DNA of 64,000 nucleotides from Bimastos eiseni. Its lineage: Eukaryota > Annelida > Clitellata > Crassiclitellata > Lumbricidae. The notes below the pieces were generated by a model. That model saw nothing but the letters and a program-made list of their open reading frames with translations. It was not told where the DNA came from and did not search any database. Positions within the stretch are counted from its first letter, which is position 1. Each line of letters opens with the position of its first letter. Below are positions 46,301-55,200 of this stretch, in pieces. The DNA is taken from contig OY365810.1 in the NCBI GenBank assembly GCA_959347315.1, forward strand, positions 24,890,604 through 24,954,603. Direction: 5' to 3'. The translations under genes and the position numbers were made by a program.

Positions 46301-47637
46301 AGGAAACCTATCTCAGCTACCACCGGACGTCCGTTCTTTAGACCGTCACAATCTTCTAGCGCCGCAGTCTAGAACTGCCACAGCTCAGCATCGTGCCTAT
46401 GCCTCTGTTGGCCCTTTGCTATGGAACAGCCTTCCTGCTGTGACTCGTGCTGCAATCTTATCTAGTAGCACAACTGTTTCTGCTCGTTCTCTTAAGGCTT
46501 TTCTTTTCTCTAGGGGTTTTCCACACTGGGAGCGCCTCTGAATAGATTGTACTGTGAGAGGCGCTTTATAAATCCGTAAATAGAATAGAATAGAAAGTGG
46601 GATGGTAGTTTGATGAAAATATCATTGATTAATCACTATGGTTCTCGACATGGCTTCAAAAACACAGACAAAACGATTATTTTATGCATAAACAGACACA
46701 TAATAAAGTTTGTATCGTGGAATTTTGTAATAATACCTCTGATCTCCCATTGTATGCCGACTGATGGAAACTTCTCAAACTTTGATACGTCTGTATAAAG
46801 AAAACCGTCAAATTAGTATCAGGACCATATGTGCTAACTGTTAAATTTATTTACGTTATTATAATATACACACCATGTCTCACAACAAAGGTTTGAAGGA
46901 TTGTTGAGGAGCTACATAAATGCTGGTGGTTTATATTTGTCCAGATTTTAGACTGGGGACTTAATAATAGTGTTTCATGATAATATACAAAACCAGCTTA
47001 AGCTTTTCTGAAATGCTTAGAATAACACAAGATGTTTGCAAAAATTGTTCATCTGATTTATACTTTATTTTTTGCAATGAATCCTGATACCCTTTGTGTG
47101 CAAAAATGAAATATTAATCAGATGAACAAATTTAATAAGTCTCAGTATCTGTATTAGTGGCCCAGTAGAACCAGAAACACCACATTCATTTAGAAATACC
47201 CTAAGAAAATTACTCGTGGCATAAGCAACTAACACGATTTCAACTAAACATTGTAAAGCGAGAATTGATGAGTCATAGACCTTTCATTTGCAAGATTCAA
47301 GGATTCGCTATACCCAAAATAGGCGGCCCTAAAACGTTTGTCGTAAAATAAGCATATCTCAACTTATATATTTCCCATTCTGGTCGAATATTATGTACTT
47401 CGCTAATCGATAATACAGATTTGACATCAACGCGTATGACCAACCGTGAATCATTGACCAAAATGACTTGGGTGCATTTAACATTGAGCATAGAGTACCA
47501 ATCTAATGTTTTAAACCAAAAGGTTAGCCTTTAAGTAGAGAAACATGGGTAGAACAACGGTAAAGAAAAAGCGACCGAGATTTATATAATACCTTGGATA
47601 AGACACGATTCACGTTTCTCCCTGCGAACGCTGCCAT
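34311..47637 (-). CDS. IDH3B: Isocitrate dehydrogenase [NAD] subunit beta, mitochondrial
   Basis: Ten exons on the minus strand, in reading order: 47637-47593, 46790-46737, 43352-43213, 42693-42553, 41891-41759, 41419-41286, 40725-40623, 40040-39894, 36591-36436, 34385-34311. The total is 1128 nt, or 375 residues (human about 385). The N-terminus [15 protein letters not shown] plus a second short exon rich in R/S/H ([17 protein letters not shown]) looks like a mitochondrial presequence. Core motifs are [11 protein letters not shown] (47-57), [13 protein letters not shown], [33 protein letters not shown] and the dehydrogenase signature [11 protein letters not shown] (263-273). [13 protein letters not shown] and VRTRDMGG mark it as beta rather than gamma or alpha. 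IDH3 oxidises isocitrate to 2-oxoglutarate with NAD+ in the TCA cycle. The beta subunit is structural and supports the catalytic alpha. All introns are GT-AG except the one after exon 4 (GC-AG). The introns carry many transposons. It is head-to-head with the PEBP gene. Confidence 0.97.
35066..36313. repeat. Tandem duplication, 623-bp unit, two copies
   Basis: AGTCAGTAGACAGAACTATG starts copy 1 near 35066 and copy 2 near 35689. By eye the two copies are identical throughout, ending at GGCCTACTTGAAGT. The duplication lies wholly in the last IDH3B intron. Each unit contains an inverted pair AACCTTTACCCCTCC / GGAGGGGCAAAGGTT about 50 bp apart. Lack of divergence means either a very recent event or an assembly artefact. 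Confidence 0.97.
36344..36394. mobile_element. 51-bp TTAA-flanked inverted-repeat mini-element
   Basis: TTAA, then CCTTTTAACCACCAG, a short middle, then CTGGTAGTTAAAGGG, then TTAA. The near-perfect arms and TTAA sites on both sides suggest a minimal piggyBac-type MITE. It is in the last IDH3B intron, just past the 623-bp duplication. Confidence 0.6.
36813..38550. mobile_element. TTAA-flanked (piggyBac-type) element carrying a nested hAT element
   Basis: The left end is TTAA|CACTTTGACCGCT and the right end is AGCGGTCAAAGTG|TTAA. The 13-bp arms are exact. Subtracting the hAT element at 37091-37976 leaves about 850 bp with no transposase motif seen, so it is non-autonomous. It lies between IDH3B exons 8 and 9. 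Confidence 0.8.
37091..37976. mobile_element. hAT-type element made largely of degenerate TTTTAGTT repeats
   Basis: The TIRs are TAGTGTTGTTTT and AAAACAACACTA, with target duplications CTAGCAAG and CTAACAAG (7 of 8). Both subterminal parts are arrays of AGTTTTAGTT/TTTTCGTT variants. A strong hairpin (AATGTCAATGGTAGACCAT with its exact complement, 37446-37490) sits in the middle. It is inserted inside the TTAA element 36813-38550. No coding capacity. Confidence 0.85.
38731..39344. mobile_element. DNA transposon remnant with 27-bp inverted ends
   Basis: TACCGTATATACTCGCGTAT, followed by AAGTCGA, at the left is mirrored by TCGACTTATACGCGAGTATA and TACGGTA at the right. The superfamily is not assigned: the target site could be TA, or TACC/GGTA could belong to the arms. 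The flanks share TAGCTCATTC(C/T). It is in the IDH3B intron between exons 8 and 9. Confidence 0.75.
43488..44008. mobile_element. hAT-type MITE, 521 bp
   Basis: The ends are TAGGGCTGTCAA and TTGACAGCCCTA (exact 12-bp inverted repeats). Exact 8-bp target duplications GAAAGAAT lie at 43480-43487 and 44009-44016. Subterminal GGTTAACCGGTTAxCCG motifs lie on both sides. An internal duplication of CGACCxAGC(T/C)GAAGACCGTC occurs at 43711 and 43790. It is in IDH3B intron 2. Confidence 0.93.
44140..44275 (+). pseudogene. CR1-like LINE 3' end
   Basis: It reads [25 protein letters not shown] codons up to the stop TAG, then AAGAGGCACTATACATAAAT and an (AAT)n tail. This is the typical end of the dominant LINE family in this window. 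It is in IDH3B intron 2, immediately after the hAT MITE. Confidence 0.65.
44350..44535 (+). pseudogene. Non-LTR retrotransposon C-terminal fragment (RTE-like)
   Basis: One frame reads [20 protein letters not shown] and then RVMLDWMM. The pattern 'I..GK..GKRRRGRPR..W.D' closes the ORF of several animal non-LTR elements, of RTE type. The frame then hits a stop. IDH3B intron 2. Confidence 0.6.
46190..46600 (+). pseudogene. CR1-like LINE C-terminus and 3' tail
   Basis: It reads [20 protein letters not shown], then APLYLCDL. After a frame change it reads [17 protein letters not shown] and ends near GGAGCGCCTCTGAATAG. The tail GAGAGGCGCTTTATAAATCC is followed by an (AATAG)n tract. The two halves are one base out of frame. 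It is in IDH3B intron 2, opposite to the gene. Confidence 0.8.
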
Positions 47638-49214
47638 ATTGATGTTGAATGTACCAAAAATAGACAGACTATCGTCCAGAATAACGACAAAGTTATATTA
47701 CCATGTAAATAAGTAAGTAATGTGTCTGCATAATAGTCGATGGACCCATTGCCAATCATTCATTCGATGCTACAACTATCACGATGATACAATATAGTCT
47801 AACAATTAAAAAAATCGACATCATTGTGGTTATCAGTTCCTGAAAACAGCCTTTCAGCCTATGAATAAGCTGGTTCCCACGACTTCGCCTTTGTGGGTCC
47901 TGTAGAAATGTTGAGATTACGATTACGATTAGTTGTCGGGGATATTATTTGCATAAATGACATTCATTTTCTTTGGTCAATTGTCAAATCAACTTTTCAC
48001 CTAATTCAGTGCTAGGTCAAGTTCTGTCAAATGTTGAAATACCCTGATGCATTTCATTTATCTGAGTCCTATACCCACACCTCAATGCGAAGAGGGGTGA
48101 AACAGTGAAGTTGGAGAGTGCCAGCTGTAGTCAAATGCCATCAAAGGTCAATTGCATTAAGCGAGGTGAAGAGGCTCAACAGGAACCTTGAAAAAAGCTG
48201 GATGGCGTGGGAGGAATTAAATGCCGCCTTGGATGCTGGGCAGTATCGGATACAATCCCAAGTCGGGAACTCCCCACGGAAGAATTGCGACAGTCGAACG
48301 GATGGATGCAGATGTTCCGTTAACAAACAAATAGACGGGAAAATCCAATCTGGGATTGCCATGGAACGGATATGAAGCCGCAACTTGTCAGCCAATCAGT
48401 GATTGTCTCTTCTGATACATCACGGGCGATGCTTGTGGTCGGTTAATTGGTGCACAAAGTGACATCCGGGTACTCGACAGAATAACGTGGAGTTAATAAT
48501 GACGTTGAGTGCATGTGTAATCACCGACAATATATTGTATTGCATTTTTATATTTACATAGCGCCTTTCGCATAATAACTATTCAGAGGCTCTCCACTTA
48601 AAAAATCTTCCTTTTTGAAAACATTTAATTTATATTGCGATTTCCATTTATTAAATATAAGAAATATAATGCATGGTTACTTGTAAAATTTCCGTGTACA
48701 CGTTTTACTCTTAGACATAGATGTCGCTCCAATCCAAATTTGCTTCTATTTCAAATATAATATTTTAAACTTCCAACGACATTTTTTTATATTTTGCTGA
48801 CACCTTTATTAGTCAATTTACCTTCATAAAAAGATTATCTATCAGCTTGTGATGTCAAAAAGATGTCTATGTCAATATGATTGTTAAGCCGGGGTTGGGT
48901 CGGAAGCGCTTCTGAGTAGACGATAAAAATGGGGCTATATAAATCCTACAAATAAATAAATGTGAAATTTATTGGCTGTTGATTATCGCCCCAAAACTAG
49001 TGACACTACATAGGGACTTTTCAATCCTGTGTATAATAGGACTTTGCGTATGGCTGGTGCCTCAAAACTAGTCAATTAGCAATTATTTAAAATTATTAAT
49101 CTTCAGTTGTGTAGCTGTATCTGATTTGATTGCGTACTAGCTTTATCACGTCATGAGTTATGTAGTATCAAAGCCATAATGTTTTGCTGTCTATGTTTTC
49201 AACGCATCGCTATA
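47638..49214. other. Head-to-head intergenic region between IDH3B and PEBP genes
   Basis: 1577 bp that should contain both promoters. One arm of the 3151-type MITE lies at 47879-47930. LINE/SINE tails lie at about 48555-48600 (minus, TACATAGCGCCTTTCGCA) and 48893-48962 (plus, GGTCGGAAGCGCTTCTGAGT then GGGGCTATATAAATC). An open frame at 48118-48375 shows no family resemblance. No TATA box was assigned. Confidence 0.55.
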
Positions 49215-52200
49215 ATGGAGGCGTTTGAGAGTGATGGTATTGTAGCTGATATGCACATCAAGAAACCCTCTGAGCTTCTCAAGGTCCGCATGAAAATTGC
49301 AGAAAATTAGATCATGATCATGATTTATTTTGATGTTCTTACTGTATCTGTCTAATCTATGATGATTAATAAGCTTTGATACTTAGCTGCTACATGTGGA
49401 CTGCAAGCAGAATAATCGTATCAACAACGAACTTTGACCAGAGCATTTCATGAGATGGCCATTACCCAATGATGGGCACTTTTAACTACTGTAGTTATTA
49501 ACTAGTTTTGATAACTACTATATATGTGTAGTTGCTTAGTAGTTATGACTGGTTCTTAAGAAGTAGTTAAAGAAATTGTTATAAATATTTTCATCAAGTA
49601 GTTCAAATTTACTACAATATTTCATATTAACTACATTCCCCCCCCCCCATTTTTATTTGCTAGTTCCACCTTACCCAGATTTCAGTGATTTCACAACAAA
49701 CATGAATGTTGTCCATGTATCTCATCCAGTAAATGTGCCATATTATTATGTCATTAGAAATTTATATGCAGCGGCCTACTATTGTGAGGAAGTGGGTTCA
49801 TCACAGAACAATAGAGAAAGACGCTATACCTGTTTAAGTGCAGACCTGTGGATTTTTGTTGGGACTATAATGATCCAGAGTTAAGGAATGTGCATTGGCT
49901 GGCTGAGGAAGACAGCCAGAAGGCTTCTAGTGTTGAATGACAAATGGCCAAATGGCTTACCTGCAGTAGTGGCTGACCAGTGGGGTGATTGGCAAGTGAA
50001 GAATGGCAGGTAAGATAGAACGGCAAGAGAGAGACTGGGCATTCGGTTGCTGACTGAGAAGGCAAGTGGTCATCTTAGATCTGAGCAGAGGAATTGAAGA
50101 AGCACGGCTGGTGCCGAAAGCAAGGATGAGATATGCAGTGATATTTCATAGAGCAGAGGTACCCAAGATTATCGAACGGTCCGCTTTGTTTCACCTGAAG
50201 CTCTCTAACTAAAAGCAGTTAGAATTCTGGGTGACATTAATTATTGTTTGTATTTATCATTAAAAGGTTGACCCCCTCCCTATGAGGGATTCATTCAAGC
50301 CTGAAGGGGTTATATTTATCATTAAAAGAGTGGATATATTAATGCTATCCAATAGTTTGCATTTAATTGTATTAATATAAAGATACAATGCTATCAAATA
50401 CGGAAGTACAATTTGATATGGTTTTAAAAACAGCAATAAGACATCGATTTTACCATAGGCTATTTATTTTTGTTAAGCATCATATTTAACAGCTTAAATT
50501 TGTTAACTGTTATGAAGAAATAAAATACTAAGAACACTTGCATTAAACAGTTTTGATGCTACGTAAAATTGATTAAGCAGGAATATAGTCCGTGATTGGG
50601 TTTAAAATTTTGATTTTCATATTCTGTATTGTGGTTGCCATAATTAGACAATTATATTTGTGTATGTAAATATTTTCTGGACCTCCTCCCAACATACACA
50701 CCCGAATTCGCCAAAATTTTAAACCCCCCTCCCACTCGCTGCGTATGTAATATGTGGACGGCCCCTTAGGCTATCCATTTATCTGGCAATCCTAACAATG
50801 TTACTGAGTGCCAGCAAATGGGTGGTTGCTGCAATTACTTTGAGTGGTATAGAAATCCAATACCAATTAAGCCGGTAACTTTGGCAGCGATGACTTTTGA
50901 TACAACAATTCGGATGGGTGCTTTTTTAATATTTCACTCTTCTGTTCTCAAAATCTTAAGTATATTTATTTGGAGCTTATTGCTGTTGCAGAAACATGAT
51001 GGCTTCTGCCAACATGTAAACCAGAGGTCCCCAAAGTTTTGGATACAGAGGGCAACTTTAGTAACACAGCAAGAGCTTGCGGGCCACAGGATACCATGCG
51101 AATGCCGAAGTCGCAAAGCCTTTTCAGGCTTAGTTTTTAAAGATGAGACCAATTAGTATAAGTCTATACTTATACATTTAATAAATTTAAATAAACAGTA
51201 TTAAGTGCTTGAATTTGAAACTAAACATGTACAAGAATTTCGCCACCCATTAAATATTAATTTTATTTATTTATTAATTTTATTCTAACCTAAAATGTTA
51301 TTTGTCAATCCATTTGTAACAAAGTTAATGTTTTTAGAATTCAATTTAGAATTTGTGTCAAAATTAAATTCACTTCTTGGGATGAACATCATGCGATTTG
51401 GGAAGTTAAGATTTCTCAGCAATTATACGCCTATTACCAAATCGAATTTCAAAGCTTGTTGTTGCAATGCCCCAAAAAGTGACCAGACACGCTCATCGTG
51501 TCGTCGGATAATCCGAAACTGGATAGGATTTGATAGAATTCCATCAAGCTTAGTGCATGAAATGAAGCTCGCTCCTCTGGACTTTTCTGCAAAGTTGATC
51601 ATTTTTGATAACTGGTGTAGGCCCTAATTTCTGGCTCACAAGTAAATGGATTCTGGCAAATGGAAAATGACTGTTTGTGCAACCTGAACACCAGGCAAAT
51701 CAAATAACAGGCTGTAATATCGAAGGATATCGAAATATTTGTCAGAACGCAAAGGTTCACGAACATGTCCATTTTTGTTCGATGCAATGTATCTCTGCAC
51801 AAGATGGAAGTTGTGCTAAATTTCCGTCCTTCAGTTGTTTTCTTAGTAGCCTAAGATTAGCTTTCTTACAAACGATTTCACACTGTCCACTAAAGTAGTA
51901 GGCCTAATAAACCTTCCACACCCTTGCAGTTTCAGATTAACGTAGTTCAAAAGTGATGGCACCTATAAATGCTGAATTGCACAGCCTTCCAGCATAGTTT
52001 GTAGTTGAGCTGAGTAGTTTTGTTTATTTTCCTTCAATTCTTATTGATTTGGTTTTTTTATTCAGAAATTCAACGATTTTGCTTCTGAGATTAAAAAATG
52101 CTTTAGTGTTGCACCTCAACTTAACCATCATACAGCTGAACTGTAAAAATATTAAATGGTGCTAAAATGAATATTAAAATTATAATGCATTTGTCAAATT

Positions 52201-55200
52201 ATACATAAGCTAAGTATATATTTTCAAAATTCGAGAATTCGTCCGGGGGCCGCATCAGGTCTGCTCGCGGGCCGCACTTTGGAGACCCCTGATATAAACT
52301 GAGTCTATGGAGTAGCTTGCCATCTTAAATTTGTAGCTGTATGGAGGGCCGTACCGAGGGGCCGGCGGGGCCGTGGCCCATGGCGCAAATGTGGAAAGGG
52401 TGCAAATTTCAGGATGGAATAACTTATTATTCCATAAAGTGCACTATTTTCAAAATGTGGGGTGCCAGATTGATGCTAGGCACAGGGCGCAATTATAGCT
52501 CGTTACGGCCCTGGCTGTATTATCTTATGCTCATCACTTGGATGAGTATTCAGCTTGTGCATAGCAGTAATGCCTTTCCCCACACGTGGTTAGGACGCTG
52601 GACCTGTAGCGCGGGTAGTGTGCATAGGCAGTTACTATGTGGGGATCTTAAACAAGTCCATCGCACACAAAAGCTCTGTGTCGATGATTTTCAGTCTTGT
52701 GGTTGTGTGCACTTCTGATCTTTGGAGGGAGCATACAGAGCTGTAAGCTGTTCAGACTCAATGAAAATGCAAGTTGTTTTTTTTTATGATTTGAAAGTTT
52801 TTGCTATGTTTTATTTATATTTAAGTTAATGCGACTGTTATTTAGGTGCAGTATGGTGTTATTGATGTCAATCCAGGAGATGTTCTTACACCAACCCAGG
52901 TAGAATTTGTTGTTCCTTGAAAATTAAATTACCTGCAGCATCTTCTTATGTCCAAGCTGAGTATTTATTTGTATTGGTAAAAGTTAAGCACGACGAACAG
53001 AGGCTGACAAAGACAGCTTAGTTTTATTTACAGCACTGGGAATTTATGAAAAATTGAGAAAAATCAAGCGCATTTGGTACAGTGATAGATCTGATCTGGT
53101 GCAGATCGTAATGTTAATAATGCATTAATGTTGGATTTCAAACCTTGCATCCGAGAAGTTTATATAGAAATATGTGAACTGTTCTGTTTGACCGAGGCTG
53201 GGCTAGGAGTGCTTCTGAGTAGATGGCCTTGAAGGGGTGCTATATATAAAACTGCTGTAATAATAATAATAATAATGTTGGATTTCATGTTTTATAAACT
53301 CCTGTTCAATTATGCAATGCGGTGTTTTCTTTAGATACTCATCAAATTTTGAAATCTGAAAATAACCTAAGTGTATTTTTGGATATCTGGAATTATGAAT
53401 AAAATTTTTTTAAGATCTAAGATTATTGATACATATTATAAGTATCAGGATGTGTGCATTAGTCAAGTGGCTAACATACTGGACTGTAAATGGATGAGTT
53501 GAAGTTCAAATTCCTATCAGGACAACAATCTCAGGTCTTGAGAGTTGACTGCGCTATCTATCTAGGGAACATGGTTGTATTGAGTATATCGAAAATAAAT
53601 TTTTGATGAAAATGTCAGGTGAATAGGATGTGCTTTGACCACCTGCCTTTATATGTAGAGTCTAAGAATAATGAAACATTTACCTGTTGTTGCCTCTTAT
53701 GGCAACCATCTTAAAAGCCTGCTCATCGTTGAACATTAAACATTAAAACCTGGCTTGCAGAGCAATCGCAAAGGCGCCTAAATGTCTCTTTGTAGTTTTG
53801 GAATCCTTAAGGACTGCTTCCAAACTGAACAGGACTATCAGACGCTGGTTGAAAATAGTTTAATCCTCATTGACAGCTAGCAATGCTCCACCCAAACTCT
53901 TGTATGTGTTTTTCCTATGTAATTACTGTTTGTGCATACATGTTTTCAAAATGTTAGTTGTGTATCTATTGCATGATACTGGTTGGTCAGCTTCTGTGTT
54001 ACACTTGGTTAGTATTGCTCAAATGAGGGTCAGCCTAGTAACATGGTTTGTTGTATGTGGCTTAGGTGAAAGATCCACCAAAGGTTTCGTGGGAGGCACA
54101 ACCAGATGCTTTCTACACGCTTGTAATGAACGGTAGATCACTAATTTTGTACTTCCATAATTATATTTAATGAATGAACTGAGTTAATTTCATTGGATAT
54201 ATTTGTGTTTCGTAACACCTTCGAGGAACCTTTTAGAGATGATTAAGTGCTATTTAGACTGATTGATATTGAAGTTCATGAAGAGCAAGGGTACCTTATG
54301 TGTGCAACTGATGCATCAACATCATCGTTGGTGTTGGCTGCCAGCAGTGTTGGGCACGAGACCAGAAACTCAAGGCCAAGAGGTCCAAGACTGAGAGGTC
54401 CAAGACCAATACATAGTAGTCCAAGACGAAGACGGATGCATTCAAGACCAAGACCGATGCATTCAAGACCGAGACTAAGATCGATGGTCCAAGACCAAGG
54501 TCAAGACCAATGCGTTCGAGACCAAGACCACAGTGTTTCGGTCTCGAGACCAAGACCGCTATCTTGAGACCACATCCCTGGCGGATGAGTCTCTATAGAT
54601 CAGAAGTTGTGCTATAAATTTGTAATTACAGTTATTGACAAATGCTGAACCAGAGCATTCATTTCTAAGTAGGTCTTTAAAAATGCTTCTGGATAAGTTT
54701 CAACATTAGATATGCAAATTTAACTCTTATGTTGTTCTAGTACTGTTGATTGCTATGAGATTCATGTTTAATTAATTTTAATTGATTAATTATTAATTAA
54801 GTGGGGTCGAATGACCCTTCTGGGTTGCCCTTTTCATACTTCAATGATAATGTGCTCTATTGTGCCAGTGAAATGTTTGAGCATCTGTTTTGGTAACTGT
54901 GGATAAATGACTCAAGTTTGGTATCAGATGAAAAAATCTTTTCATTCGAATCTATGTTTTTAGATCCAGATGCACCAAGCCGTGCCGATCCCAAGCATCG
55001 TGAGTGGCATCACTGGTGTGTGGTGAACATCCCAAGTTCACATGTCAGCAAGGGAGACGTTCTGAGCGAGTATGTTGGATCAGGGCCACCAAAAGGAACA
55101 AGTAAGACTACAGTGCAAATCAGTTCAAATGAATTTCATTTTGACCTTTATGCGACATTGAGTATGTCAGCCAGAAATTATGTTGGATATCTTCAGTATA

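Noticed and set aside
48118..48375. 85-codon open frame between IDH3B and PEBP
   Set aside because: No family resemblance, also open on the opposite strand, and no splice or start context.
54247..54567. Arg/Pro/Ser-rich open frame
   Set aside because: Produced by the AAGACC repeat block of a transposon-derived sequence.
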